Below, piece after piece: positions 10,835 through 21,951 of a DNA stretch of 64,000 nt (positions are counted from its first letter, which is position 1; every line of letters begins with the position of its first letter). A model generated the notes under the pieces. That model made no database searches. It was given only the letters and a program-made list of their open reading frames with translations, and was not told the DNA's origin. The stretch comes from Elmis aenea (taxonomy: Eukaryota > Arthropoda > Insecta > Coleoptera > Elmidae), in the NCBI GenBank assembly GCA_947652605.1, contig OX393581.1, positions 12,776,640-12,840,639 on the forward strand, read 5' to 3'. A program made the position numbers and the translations under genes.

Positions 10835-11580
10835 AACAGTGTGTCCAAAAGGTTTGGAATATGCTATATATCTTAGTAAACATCCACTTTAAGGAAAAAT
10901 GTTTTGAATAAAAGTTGTTTGGTACTTAGTTTTCCACCATAAGAAAAAATTTAATATTTTTTTCGAATAACAAAAGCGCAGTGAAAACAATTGAGTATTT
11001 TTAAATGACATGGTACCCCTATATTATACTCATTTGATAAAGTTGTTTTTTCTCTTTTCAATGATGCAAAACTTTAGTACTCTTACTAAAACAACTTTTT
11101 GAGAAAAACGCAAAAATTATTTTAATTGATTAGTATATATTTCTAACAAAAACATCATAAGAACTAAAAGTTTTTGACGAAATCTACAATAAGTGTTCAA
11201 ACTGTGAATCATTTACAGCTTTGCAATGATAAGCTCGGTTTTTAAACCCGTTTATAACATTCCCAACCATTACAGGTGTAATTTCTCTAATACGATCTTT
11301 TCAATTTTCGATATTGTCCGGCCTCTTAGCATACACTTTTTTTTAAGGTGACCCCATTAAAATCCCAATAAAATCTCTATCAAATGAGCATAATATAGGG
11401 GACCTTGACATTTAAAAAAATTCAATTGTTTTTCATTGCGCTTTTGTTATTCGAAAAAAATATATTTAAATTTTGTCTTATGGTGGAAAACTAAGTACCA
11501 AACAACTTTTATACAAAACATTTTTCCCTAAAGTGGATATTTGATATATAGCATATTCCATACCTTATGGACACACTGTA
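10835..11580. mobile_element. foldback mariner-like element (ACAGTGTGTCC ends)
   Basis: The ends are ACAGTGTGTCCAAAAGG on the left and CCTTATGGACACACTGTA on the right. They start long inverted arms (GGTTTGGAATATGC, AAAGTGGAT, AACTAAGTACCAAAC). The centre carries a transposase tail on the minus strand. A fragment of the same family lies at 11,796-11,912. Confidence 0.75.
11196..11355 (-). pseudogene. mariner-superfamily transposase, C-terminal fragment
   Basis: Minus-strand translation gives WGHLKKKVYAKRPDNIEN, a stop, then KDRIREITPVMV and AVNDSQFEHLL before the terminator at 11,196. This matches the segment after the third catalytic Asp in the insect transposases that read PPRSPDLTPxDFFLWGyLKxkVY. 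Everything upstream, including the catalytic triad and the HTH, is missing from this copy. It sits in the loop of the foldback element and gives its family. One in-frame stop shows it is not functional. Confidence 0.65.
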
Positions 11581-11795
11581 TAAATAAATAGAAACATTCT
11601 ACAAAGCATTACATATTATTAGATGCAACATAATTTTTACAAAAAAATGTTAAATTAAACTATTAATGCAGAATACTTGAAAAGCTTTGTGAAAAGGATA
11701 GAAACATATCTGATTTGGGGTAAACATATATTATTACTGCTTTTGGTACTAAAAGTACATCAAAATAAAGTTTTATGTATGCAAATCAGTTAATT

Positions 11796-11912
11796 GAATT
11801 TTTTCTCATGCTGTAAAACTAAGTAAGTACCAAACTTTTATTCAAAAATGTTTTCCCTAAAGTGGATATTTACTGAAATATATAGCATATTTCATACCTT
11901 TTGGACACTATA
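11796..11912. mobile_element. single-arm fragment of the 10.8-kb foldback family
   Basis: It repeats the right arm of 10,835-11,580 (AACTAAGTAAGTACCAAAC, AAAGTGGATATTTACTG, CCTTTTGGACACTATAAA), with a few small indels. Confidence 0.65.
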
Positions 11913-12327
11913 AATAAATAATAAATATTAATTTTAATAAATAAAATTTTGACCGAAAATTTAAATTTTAAAACAATCTTTACAAAATATGACCTGACCT
12001 ATATAATTTGAATAAATCTCAGAATTTAAAAATTTTATGTTACTCCGAGTGCTGAACGTGTTTTTGAAACCTTGGAAAAATCCTTGATCGTCAGATATAG
12101 CAAATTCATTTTTATATACAGGGTGAATATTATGTTCCAGGCGATGTTATTTTTAAATAACCCAGAAATGATTCACATTTTTTTTAATTTGGTTTTTTTT
12201 ATTCAACAGTAGGCTTATGACAATTATGTATGGAATATGACATCGCTCAAGTGACCACCTCTGGCAGCGTTACAAATGCCTGTTCTTTTAATTATATTTT
12301 TCATGACATTCTCGCACGTTTCGCGTG

Positions 12328-12648
12328 TTATTTCTGCAATTTCATGTCGAATATTTCCTGAAGCGTTGGAATTGTTGTTGGTTTATTAGCGTAGACTTTT
12401 TCTTTCAGGTACCCCCACAGAAAATAGTCAGGTGACGTTAAATCGGGTGATCGCGGGGGCCAGTCTACTCTACGTTGAATCGTTGACTTGCATGGCACAT
12501 GATGAAGTCCAAAAAAATCACCCAGTTTTCTTCGCGTATTCACAATTGAACGATTATTTAGATAAAATGTTTTAATGACTTTAATACGTTGTTGAGGCGT
12601 CAGATGCTCCATAATAAATTGTAATTGACTACTCTTTAAGACTGCCAA
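12328..12648 (-). pseudogene. internally deleted mariner-like transposase (HTH fused to C-terminus)
   Basis: An open frame of 106 codons. Residues ~12-60 (LTPQQRIKVIKTFYLNNRSI...KSTIQRR) match the N-terminal helix-turn-helix of insect mariner-superfamily transposases, including the usual 'pSksTIyR' helix. The frame then jumps directly to VDWPPRSPDLTSPDYFLWGY and KEKVYANKP at ~61-90, the block with the third catalytic Asp. The missing part of perhaps 150-200 residues would hold the first two catalytic acids, so the protein cannot cut DNA. The fusion is still in frame and keeps a DNA-binding region. Whether it is expressed is unknown. Confidence 0.75.
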
Positions 12649-12663
12649 TTACTAAATGTCAAA

Positions 12664-12837
12664 TGGCCCCCGAGATCACCCGATTTAACGTCACCCGACT
12701 ATTTTCTGTGGGGGTACCTGAAAGGAAAAGTCTACGCTAATAAACCAACAACAATTCCAATGCTTCAGGACAATATTCGACATGAAATTGCGGAAAGAAC
12801 ACGCGAAACGTGCGAGAATGTCAAGAAAATTATATGA
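12664..12837 (+). pseudogene. duplicate transposase C-terminus in the right arm
   Basis: The + strand reads PPRSPDLTSPDYFLWGYLKG, KVYANKPTTIP and RHEIAERTRETCENVKKII before a stop. It is nearly the same protein segment as the left arm encodes on the minus strand, which proves that the arms derive from the transposase C-terminus plus TIR. No start or catalytic core is attached. Confidence 0.75.
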
Positions 12838-13015
12838 TTAAAAGAACAGGCATTTGTAACGCTGCCAGAGGTGGTCACTTGAGCGATGTCATATTCCATA
12901 CATAATTGTCATAAGCCTACTGTTGAATAAAAAAATCCAAATTTTAAAAAAATGTGATTCATTTCTAGGTTATTCAAAAAGAACATCGGCCTGGAACATA
13001 ATATTCACCCGTATA

Positions 13016-13689
13016 ACTTTAGAATTTTAAAAATCATTTTTTTTTGGTAAATTTTTTTAATTTATCTGATAACTTAATCGTCGTATCGTTTTTCATTACT
13101 AATTTGATACTTGCGTAAGTTAAAAACGTATTTTAAAAACCCGCTTCCCATGCTATTATATAATTTAGTTAACTTCCATTTTATTATCTTCAAGTTCTAA
13201 CAGGTAACCCCAGCAGACGCTGCTGGAATCTCAAGGGTTATTACCTCCGCCGGTTTCCACATAATCCTTGTAGACGTCTGTCTGAAAGCGACTGAGGTAT
13301 TGAATTTTGTCTGCCAATATCAGAAAATTCTAAATATGAAAAAGATTTTAATACCTCACCATATCGAGAAACGTATTAACTCCTATAGGAAAATGCAAGC
13401 GCCTTGAATATTACCTATTGATATATAGAGAAGAGAATTGTGTTCGACGCTCTGCGGCTCAGTTTCGGATTTTACTTGAAGGAGTATTACAAAATCTGTG
13501 TTGTAAGAAGTAATGTCGTTGAATCAAGATAAACGTAGCTTTTTCTTCGTTTTAAGTAAATCTGATAGAAAAGTTTAATACCTTCAATTCTATATCTATA
13601 GAACCACTTCGATTGGTTATTCTTTTCTTAGAAATAAGCTTAAGATCTCTCAGCCCTTCTATTTCGTTTCATTCCTTATATTACACTAA
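13016..13689. other. unassigned sequence
   Basis: Around 13,200-13,290 there is a G+C-richer stretch (AACCCCAGCAGACGCTGCTGG, CCTCCGCCGG). I saw no tRNA fold, repeat partner or coding frame. Confidence 0.35.
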
Positions 13690-13847
13690 GGCCCAATTGC
13701 GCAAAGTAACACTGTTGTTAAAATACAAGTTAATCCCTAAAACTAGACAATATCAGCGCCAAGTATGCTGCGATTTTGCCTAGATCTAGGGTTTACGTGG
13801 TTTATTCCTGGGCCTAACCCCAGGTTCAACTTTTATGCAATCGGGCC
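13690..13847. mobile_element. 158-bp MITE (GGCCCAATTGC ends)
   Basis: The ends GGCCCAATTGCGCAAAG and CTTTTATGCAATCGGGCC are imperfect inverted repeats. The inner part also folds (CCTGGGCCTAACCCCAGG). No target duplication is clear, so the superfamily is open. Confidence 0.6.
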
Positions 13848-14538
13848 TCAATGTGTTTAGGTCTGGTAAGCCCAAAAGAGATAAATAGTGAGTAGCTTTT
13901 TTGTTTTAATTTTGATTCTTTAAAATAAACATTTTATTTATGTAAAGAAGCTTATACTTAAAAGTAAATTCATGGAAAAAATGGGTTTTATTGCTTTCAA
14001 AAATTGTAATGTTAAATAATGCAATACAACAATACATGCAATTTCAAAACTAAAATGTGGACCTGCACATGCTTTAGCTTTGACGTTTACTTTATTCATG
14101 TCTGGCTTCCGTCAGTTTAGAGAAACTTCGACATTGATTAGTACCTGCGCATCTGCCATTAACAAAGACATTACACAATTGTTAACGTGGTATGTATATC
14201 ATATCAGCACATACATTATAGTTGCGGCAAACAACAAAAGCGTTTATGTTATTGAAGTTCGTACTCACAGCAGTAAACTTAATAGCTGTTTATGTCCAAA
14301 GGATTCAATCGGTGTTAAGTTCCATCATTCTATATAACACGGAGCCTATTGATTTATGGAACAAAAGGTTTATGGCGCACTAAGCAATCGTGTCAACTGG
14401 ATAAAATTTGTTGCATTTTCATAGCTCAACGTGTACACAGCCTGATTTAATCTCTATCGCAACGATTGATCTCTCGCTTACATTTAGATATAGAGCAATG
14501 GTTTAAATTTGGCAAATGTATTAAGTTTATGCTTTTTC
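13848..14538. other. unassigned sequence
   Basis: An 85-codon frame at 14,080-14,337 shows no domain and no repeat. Nothing else is supported. Confidence 0.35.
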
Positions 14539-14830
14539 ATACGAGGGTGGTTCAGATTAAGCCCGAAATTTTTCTGTAACGCTTTATTTAAACAAAATTT
14601 TTACAAAATAACATACACTTTTTTTTGACGTACTCTCCTAAGTCCATGCACTTAAGCCATTGTTTTGAGAGCTTCTTTATAAAAGGTTTTTGGTTGCGTG
14701 CTTTTTTGGAGGGTTTAACGTTTTCGTTGCAAAAAAAATCGCTAACAATATGTTGCGCAACAGAATTACGATCTGGTGGCTCTGTCATAGTCGACAAGAC
14801 TAAACAAAAACAATTGGAACAACAATGATA
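14539..14830 (-). mobile_element. mariner remnant, 3' end only
   Basis: ACGAGGGTGGTTCAGATTAAG at the left border looks like a mariner inverted terminal repeat. It is followed inward by the end of a transposase on the minus strand. The other terminal repeat is absent. Confidence 0.45.
14588..14797 (-). pseudogene. probable mariner transposase C-terminus
   Basis: The 69-codon frame contains FIKKLSKQWLKCMDLGEYVKKK, which resembles the tail of mariner transposases (f...fe.W..R..kCi...GeYve). A short tail then ends ~50 bp from the terminal-repeat-like border, the usual distance. The upstream part (DFFCNENVKPSKKARNQKPF) aligns only loosely. No catalytic residue is present. The call rests on the tail motif and the adjacent terminus, so it is moderate. 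Confidence 0.45.
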
Positions 14831-15009
14831 GTACGCACTCGTACTGCTTCTAGATAGTCTACTAGTCTACTACATTACTAAAAAAATTCGATCCATTTTC
14901 TGGGGTTTAGGAACAAAATTCTGCTTTAAACTTGAACATACAAATGAACGTGTTAATTTTACAGCGCGGAAGAAATCTACAAGCTGTTTCCCAAAAATAG
15001 TTTTAGACC

Positions 15010-15209
15010 AGGTATACTTACCTGAGTTATTAACGATTTGAAAACAATACCCATTTTGATTTTTGTTATTATCTAGCGTGCCATGGGACTTTTTTAAAAC
15101 ATTAAAGCATCACTAAACAGGTTTCAGAAAGGGAAACAATTGGTTAAATTTTGTAGCTCTTACCGTTTACGAGATTCTACAGTGGCCGTTCTATGTGGAC
15201 CACCCTGTA
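15010..15209. mobile_element. right-end fragment of the 39.7-kb foldback family
   Basis: GTGCCATGGGACTTTTTTAA, AGCTCTTACCGTTTACGAGAT and TATGTGGACCACCCTGTA match the right part of 39,699-40,410. The left half is missing. Its CCTGTA end abuts the next element. Confidence 0.75.
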
Positions 15210-15211
15210 TA

Positions 15212-15945
15212 TATACAGCGTAATTCAAAAATTCTGCAACTAATATGGAAAGTTTTTTATTATCGATTTCTCAGACAATTTTATTCCTGATAAAAGTTGG
15301 TGCATGGTCTAAAACTAATTTTAAAATACATAAAAATTTATTAAATAATCATAGGACACTTGATTTTTGAATGTTAAAGTTACTATAAATATAATTATTT
15401 AAAAAATTAAACGTCAAATATCTTCTTGACAACTTTTTCTTCTTCATATTTTTTTGTACCTATTAAAATAAGAGCACTAGTCCTGCGAATATTTCAAAAA
15501 TCGCTAAGATCTAGTGTCCTATGACCAGTGGCGGAGCGACGAGGGTGCCCCCTATCGATGCCCCGGGCGCCAGTCTTGGGGGGACGCCGCTAAGATAAAA
15601 TATTTTTGCGTTTATTTTACTTATTTAAAGCCAGAAAACTAAAATGCCCTTATAGTTTTAAAATTTGTTCTCAATTTTATTACAGTGTATTTGAATAAAT
15701 AACACAGCATTTTACTTAAAACTCGCAAACTATAATAAAAATGCTGTCGAGGGGGGAGGGGCGCAAAAAAATAATATGCCCCGGGCGCCATTGACCATCG
15801 CTACGCCACTGCCTATGACTCTTTATCAAATTAAATTTCATCCTAATATCAGTTTTAGACCAAGCATCAAGAATAAAATTTTCTGAAAAATCAATTATTA
15901 AAAAAGTTTTCCATTTCTTGCAGAATTTTTGAATGACGCTGTATA
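15212..15945. mobile_element. TACAGCG foldback MITE carrying a nested hAT
   Basis: TATACAGCGTAATTCAAAAA on the left pairs with TTTTTGAATGACGCTGTATA on the right. Inner sequence (GGTCTAAAACTAATTTTAA, ATAGGACAC) also mirrors. A hAT MITE interrupts the right half. A single-arm relative is at 33,902. The right end joins a LINE tail at 15,950. Confidence 0.8.
15526..15811. mobile_element. hAT MITE, 286 bp, TSD CCTATGAC
   Basis: It starts CAGTGGCGGAGCGACG and ends CGCTACGCCACTG. The 8-bp direct repeats CCTATGAC at 15,518-15,525 and 15,812-15,819 match exactly, as expected for hAT transposition. Inner arms CCCCGGGCGCCA also pair. There is no coding capacity. It splits the older TACAGCG element, so it arrived later. 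Confidence 0.9.
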
Positions 15946-15949
15946 TTCC

Positions 15950-16340
15950 GTTGTTTACGTCAGCCGACGTTTTTCGGCTCTTCTCCACCACTTCTTCCTA
16001 TCTTCGGTATCTCCATCTTCGAGTTTCCTTAGATTCATAGCTTTTATCAACCCTTGCATACATGTTGTTTTGGATCTTCCCCTTTTTCTTCTTTGGGGTG
16101 GCGTCTACTCGTAGATTCTCTTCGGTTATTCTCCTTCGGCATCTTTTTCACGTATCCATACCATATTAGTTGTTTTTGCTCAATTGTATCTACTATGGTT
16201 TTCTCTGCTCTCATTCTAATGCGTATTTCTTTATTGGTTTCATGGTCCACCCGAGAGACCCTACAGTTTCTCCTAAGAATATCCATTCGTAGCATCATTT
16301 ATTTTCTCTAATTTCTTTTTGTCAATTCTTATGTCTCCAG
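15950..16340 (-). pseudogene. LINE ORF2 C-terminal tail
   Basis: The minus-strand frames give RRNCRVSRVDHETNKEIRI, IRMRAEKTIVDTIEQKQL and IWYGYVKKMP, then after frameshifts GLIKAMNLRKLEDGDTEDRK and KWWRRAEKR near 15,970. This is the conserved tail of insect LINE polyproteins (RvsR.dr..NeeiR.rm.v...i...ie.kqLrWyGHv.RMp...dRkrWr). The reverse transcriptase is not present. The copy stops where the TACAGCG element begins. Several frameshifts show it is dead. The clade is uncertain; it is the same kind of tail as at 3.5 and 62.3 kb. Confidence 0.7.
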
Positions 16341-17575
16341 AAACTCAAATAAAATAAAATATACAAGTATTAATGTTATTACATACTAAGTTATAATTTT
16401 TTTAATACACTGTTGTGATTAATAGCTGTATTCTTCATAAAAATGCTTACAAGGACTTTTTGAAAGCTACGTTTAGTCTCTTGAGAGACATTCTGTAAAA
16501 AGAATATTGGTGATAGGTGTTATTATTAAAAGTATGTTTAAAAATTAAGTACAGCTTGTTTTTTGGGTCCTGTGTTAATATTTTATGATATGTATCTTAA
16601 AAATACGAGGATTGTTATCGTGTTTCTTTAACAACACATTTTCCTGATTTTTATATGCATGTGGGTACTGCGAACAACCCGATCTTAAATATTTTATTAA
16701 TCACAACTCAAATAAGCTGGCGGCTTGAAACTATCTGGAAAAGCTAACAATATTACGAAGTGTCATCGATAAAAAATGGACAATTGTGTGGAATTTGTTT
16801 TTAAAGAAATCATAGCATTATTTTTTGAACGATCCTTGTGTAAATATTAACTCCAACCTTGGTCTTAAATAATTTTGGAGATTGCAAAGATAGGTGACAC
16901 TCTTTCCGTTTGCAGAATATTGTTTGTAAGATATTTTACTAAGAATGTAAATTGCTGTTCTAGTTAGTGTCACCCAATGTTGATCGTGTTTTCTGAACCC
17001 ATGTTGATTCAACCCTGGTTACACCTCTGTCAAGTACAAAACTTTTGAGTGCATGTATGTGTAGTAAATGTTGCTATACGTACAGAATGCATAATACATT
17101 AGAATTGGCGTTTATTATTGGTCTCTAGCGTCCATTATTATTAATCTATTAAGTTAGATAACACACTAGAATGAATAATTACAAAGTTATGTTCAGAGCA
17201 TTATCTAATTGCGTATCTAGCTATACATTCAAGTTAATATGAATATTATAAACAATAATTATGTTAAATTACGACCAGCTGTGCGGTGTTATATTAATAA
17301 CAATTAAACATTACCTACGAAAAGTGCCGAAAATGTTAGTTATATATCCCAAAGTGTACCAAGCTTTGGCTTTTGCGGTGAGTTCATATTTGTGGCAACT
17401 TCGCTCAATTACGCGGCTCTGCATGACTGCCTAATAACACATGTTTGTAAATATGTGAAGTACCTACAAAAACATTTTGTAAATCGGATACTGGCAGAGC
17501 AAATTAAACAATGAAACATTTAAAACATGTTTGTGTAAATTTGAACAATAAACAGAGTTCCAGTATGTTAAAAAC
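16341..17575. other. unassigned sequence
   Basis: A hAT-like right end (GGTTACACCTCTG) lies at 17,017-17,029 without a partner. The 64-codon frame at 16,818-17,012 has no recognisable domain. The rest is A+T-rich unique DNA. Confidence 0.4.
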
Positions 17576-17781
17576 TTCCTAGGCAGGGCCGTCCTAAGAT
17601 ATTTGTCTTCCGTGGGCTACTAACAATATTTCGCCCCTCTTCATAAGAAAATACATGGGAGGGGTAGCGGGAGCGCGATGACCGGTGAAGTTTTACAAAA
17701 CTTTCAGAACTAGAAAAAGTCAATAGGTATATTACCAATAAACAAATAAAAATATAAAACTCATACAAAATTCAAATAACC

Positions 17782-19227
17782 TATACAGGGTGATTAAAAT
17801 TCGAGTTTAAGCATGGAGATCTCGCTTATTATAATAGCTAGAGTATAGGTTTAAATTTGGCAAAGCTGCTAAATTTTGTGCTCAATAATAATCTGAAGAG
17901 AAGTTGGAAGTATCTCAAACGGTATCTGAGAAAATTAGGAAAAACCGGGAAATACGATTATTGAAAATCGTCTATAACTCCTTTGGAGCATGAAATATTT
18001 CAAAGGTGTAGAAACATTGCCCAGGCAACTTTTTAAGCCGATTTGGATGGTGGTCGCATATTTTTCTTAGTTCGATTCGTTTTTGTTTTATGACAACCAA
18101 CTTTATTTTTTCTCATAGGCGCAATTTTTGCTATTTACATAATTAAATAGCATTTATTTTTCTGAATCCATTGATGTATCACATCACATAACAACTATAA
18201 ATCAGGTTGGCCGGTCATTGTAGTTTATGTTTTTTCCATGACAATCAATTAACAAATTAAAAGTTTTGAAAGTCTATTACTTGTCAGATTAATAAATTTG
18301 TAAAAACGAACTTTAATAACAAAGAAAAACGCGATATGCTGCGAATTTTTTATACCGTTCTTTTAAGTTTTGTTATACTTTGTCACATGCTTTAAACAAA
18401 TTAACTTAGGTTTCTGTTTAACGTAAAAAAATAGTGTTGTTCCGGATCTGTTTGTAATAAAAATGTTTTTTTTACTTTCATTTGAAACCTCTCTGCCATA
18501 TTATCTTCTGGGTTTGTCAAAAGCCCCATATTTCTCCAAGTTTCTGTCCAACGTACAACAACATGTGTGCGACGGTTGTTTACTTTCTGGATATGTTTCT
18601 GCATATCGTTGAATTGACAATATGGAATTCCTATCCAATGAATAAAAAATTCGCAGCATATCGCGTTTTTCTTTGTTATTAAAGTTCATTTTTACGAATT
18701 TATTAATCTGACAAGTAATAGGCTTTCAAAACTTTTAGTTTGTTGATTGGTTGTCATGGAAACAATATAAACTACAACGACCGGCCTACCTGATTTATAA
18801 TGGTTATTGTTTAAAACCCTTTTTTTTTTTAAATTTAGCGATTAATAAAGAAGTAAAATACCATGTGTGATACACCGATAGATTCAGAAAAATAAATGCT
18901 ATTTGATTATGTAAATAGCAAAATAAGCAACAACAAAAAAGTTGGTTGTCATAAAACAAAAACCAATCAATCTAGGAAAAATTTGTGACCACTATCCGAT
19001 TCGGCTTAAAAAGTTGGTTGGGCAATGTTTTTACCCATTTGAAATATTTCATACCCCAAAGGAGTTAAGAGCGATTTTCAATAATCGTATTTTCCAGTTT
19101 TTCCTAATTTTCTCGAATATCGGTTAAGATATTTTCAATTTCTCTTTGGATTATTATTAAGCACCAAATTAAGCAAATTTAAACCTATACTCTAGCAATA
19201 AGCGAGATCCCCATGCATAAACTCGAA
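17782..19227. mobile_element. foldback TACAGGGTGATT element, right end lost
   Basis: The left end TATACAGGGTGATTAAAATTC is followed ~35 bp in by GGAGATCTCGCTTATTATA. The right arm ends ATAAGCGAGATCCCCATGC..AAACTCGAA and lacks the last ~20 bp that the copy at 54,422-55,074 retains. Arms of ~600 bp mirror each other, including AACGAACTTTAATAACAAAG and its complement near 18,300 and 18,680. Both arms therefore carry the start of the transposase gene. Confidence 0.8.
18401..18689 (-). pseudogene. mariner-superfamily transposase N-terminus
   Basis: From the ATG at 18,689 the minus strand reads MNFNNKEKRDMLRIFYSLDR, then RYAETYPESKQPS and LDRNLEKYGAF. This pattern is typical of the N-terminal HTH region of insect DDE transposases (f...eK.dmL.iY......a...Y...yPer.qPs...f..l...L..yG.f). 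A frameshift moves the reading to the overlapping frame (TNPEDNMAERF, LLQTDPEQHYFF). Sequence ends before any catalytic residue. The other arm repeats the first ~16 residues on the + strand at 18,313. It tells which transposase family owns the TACAGGGTGATT ends. Confidence 0.65.
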
Positions 19228-19308
19228 AGCAAAATTGTCCCCCCAAAGGTTGGCGCCCCGGGGCTATAGCCCATTTAGCCCTGTGGTTAAGGTGGCCCTG
19301 TTCCCAGG

Positions 19309-21386
19309 ACTGTAACATCTAAATTTTAAAAGATTAAGATTGGTGCTAAAATGAAAAGCAATAAAATTAAACCAACAGCAATACTCAAAAAAAAAAAGAA
19401 TAATTGAAAAGAATTTTTTTTTTAACAATAACTTTCTTAGTTACTATGCATCTTCTCTCAAATTTTACTCAATTCGTAGCACTTATAATTAACGACTCCA
19501 TACATCGCTACAGTATTTGCTAAACCAAAAATAAAACGTAGTTAATTCTTAAAATGTCCATAAAATCATTAACGTAACAATGTTTTAAAAATATCCAACC
19601 TGATAACAATCCATGTTTAAATAATTGGATACATAATACATTTAATACCAAATCAGAGACAAACGCTTTGAAAATCGAGGAGTACAGGAAATATTTAATA
19701 TATCCTTTGGCAAAAAAATTAAAAAGCCTCACAAACGTTCAAGCTAGATCGAACGGCTATTTACAAAATGTAATTATTGTGCCGTGTTTTAAAAGCCAGA
19801 TGGTACTTGAATTATCCGGTTTGTACTAATCAAACATTCGCTGTTGATCATACAAAATTGAAATATCTAAAAATATTGGATATTTGATATAATTTTGTGT
19901 AAGATTGATTGGAAAAGCTAAAAATATGAACTGCGCAACTACGTCTCCCTTTGCAAGTTAGAAATAAATTTTTGTTTAATTTAGGTACTTAAGTCTTTAC
20001 AACTAGTCGAGGCATTTTCGAAATACCTGCGTTTCCAAAGAACACATACTTTTCGAAAGTTAAGTCTATTAAAGAAAGAACTAAACTAACCAAATGAGAA
20101 AACTTTCACAACTCGTGTGTTTCTAAAGGACACACTTTTCCAAACTTATTTTACCAATAAAGGTGGGTCTTTGCCAAAGGAATTTGTTTCTCAACAAAGA
20201 AACTTTTAAAATTCCGAATACTGTTTGAATGAATCTGTTTCCATGCCTGAAAATTCCATGTATATATTCTTTAGAAGTTACAAATCAAACAAATACGTTT
20301 ATGACACACAGCTCATAAAAAATGTGTACCTATATTTTTATATCCAGCAACACAGCTCTGTAATTTCAACCAGGGCTTACATCATTACAGTTTTTTTTTT
20401 CAACTGGCTCATGAATTGTACAACAATATTCGATTCTATTCAGTATGTTATATATTTTCTGTTTTATTTTCTGTATATTTGATACTATCTCTTTTGATTC
20501 TATTTCCATTGTAATATGATATTCTATTTTAATTTTTGTTGTTGTAAAGTACACATAAATGAAATTAAAATCGACATAAAAGTAAGCGATAATTTTTTCA
20601 CCGCTTTTGATGAAAATTTAATGTAGACGTAAAAGCATAAAATATAATTAATAAACTAGCAAAGCATGAAACGTGTACACGCCGTTTGGTTGTAATGTTC
20701 GAAGTTAAAAGGGGAGGATTAAAAATTAATGTTACGCAGATAAAAGAAATATTAGAAAATTTAGCATGTTAACGATAATAACTTGTTCCTTGAAATTTTA
20801 ATACAGTTAGATTTTATTTCATAAACCATAAGATGTTTTTTTTGCGTTGCAGTTTCCTAACTTTCATTGTACCTACTGATGATGCAAGTGATAAAATTGT
20901 AAACGGCATTTTTTAAAGGTACCGCTCATGCACTTTAGAACAGTTTTACATTATTACTGTTTCAACACTTATACATTAAACTTTTCGATGAAATATTATG
21001 CATGATTGTTGGATATTTTTACATTTTACAGTCGTCTAGGTACGCATTCGTTGTCAGAAACGAGTCCTAGTAGAATTGTTTTTATTACGGTTAACATGCC
21101 GTTTCTATAGCCTGCTCGAAATATCGGCTAGACGTTTGAGTAACTATCTTAATAGTTGCCGAAGATAGTGTAATGCCAAAGTTTACTGCTCCCGGGGTCG
21201 CAATTCCTCATGCAAATATGAAACATAGGTAAGTATGTTGAACATAGCCTGGATATAAAACAATTTTGAGAAACGCAGTTTAAGTTTTTTAGTTTAACTA
21301 TTTTTGTTAAGGAAAAGTTATCTTTTAAAAAATTATTAGACAGCTATAAAAGTGGAGCTTGCTAATTTCTTAATTGATGATTGACT
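19309..21386. other. 2-kb A+T-rich unique sequence
   Basis: Open frames here (70, 85 and 62 codons) are A/T-driven and lack domains. No terminal repeats, tandem arrays or RNA genes were recognised. Confidence 0.45.
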
Positions 21387-21875
21387 TAGGGGAGAGCGGA
21401 GTAATGACGCTCAGTGAGTAATTACGCTCACCGTCGTTTTGCGCCAGTTTTCAAATATTTAAAAGTTAAACTTAGCAGCTACCTAGCTTTCGATCTAATA
21501 AACACAATGCCGTAAGTAAAAAACTTATTTCACCATAAAACGTAAGTTAATTGAGTGTGTCATTTTTAACATTTTCATATAAGAAATCGCCTACAAAAAA
21601 AAACTGTACCTAAGTAGCTCAATTAGTCTAATTTGAGTTTGTGCTTTGGTCTCCTATGAAATTTGGGTCATTTTTAGCAGGAGTGACCATATAAAGTTTT
21701 TTTTTTTTTAATTCAAGGCTAGTTTAGTAAAATACCGAATTTAGACAATTGTGCAACAGGGGGTAATGGCGCTCAATTAGCTACGGTAATACCGCTTGGT
21801 GAGCGGCATTACCCTCATTGATATTTTTATATAATTTAATTTACATTTTCTTTTTTCTTATAGTAATTGTGCACA

Positions 21876-21951
21876 ATGCCTCGTACAACTAAAAGAACAA
21901 CTGGTAAAGCATCCTGGAATATCAATATCCAAAAATGTTTACACATAAAAT
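21876..21951 (+). pseudogene. pogo/Tigger-like transposase N-terminus
   Basis: Reading from the ATG at 21,876 gives MPRTTKRTTGKASWNI, close to the opening of pogo/Tigger and related CENP-B-type proteins (MPRxYkRKtxrxxW), which leads into a Psq-type HTH. The frame is then cut by the hAT MITE at 21,952, and nothing beyond it continues the protein. It fits the TA duplications of the surrounding element. The identification rests on ~16 residues, so it is tentative. Confidence 0.45.

Larger units (their letters stand above)
10688..11728. repeat. outer inverted repeat around a nested foldback
   Basis: Arms of ~147 bp (10,688-10,834 and 11,581-11,728) pair with each other: GGTACCCCAAATCAAATCTG on the left against CTGATTTGGGGTAAAC on the right. 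They flank the element at 10,835-11,580 exactly. Either the TIRs are longer than its ACAGTGTG ends, or that element sits at the centre of an older palindrome. Confidence 0.6.
12115..13015. mobile_element. foldback TACAGGGTG element with transposase
   Basis: The ends are TATACAGGGTGAATATTATG on the left and ATAATATTCACCCGTATA on the right, with TA flanks as in Tc1/mariner insertions. Inverted arms run ~12,115-12,462 and ~12,660-13,015. Each arm encodes the C-terminus of a transposase, pointing inward on opposite strands. The ~200-bp loop carries the N-terminus joined to the left arm. The structure looks like a transposon end duplicated in inverse orientation after an internal deletion. Confidence 0.85.
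17584..19300. mobile_element. hAT element (CAGGGCCG ends) with large insertion
   Basis: The termini CAGGGCCGTCCTAAGA and TTAAGGTGGCCCTG are inverted. They are flanked by TTCCTAGG (17,576-17,583) and TTCCCAGG (19,301-19,308), an 8-bp duplication with one mismatch. Only ~270 bp are the element itself; the rest is the nested foldback at 17,782. Confidence 0.75.

Noticed and set aside
13185..13215. CTAACAG|GTAACC as a splice junction
   Set aside because: The tract is poor and the donor lacks the G at +5. Looks like chance.
13200..13290. tRNA-like GC-rich patch
   Set aside because: No cloverleaf could be folded by eye, and no A or B box at proper spacing.
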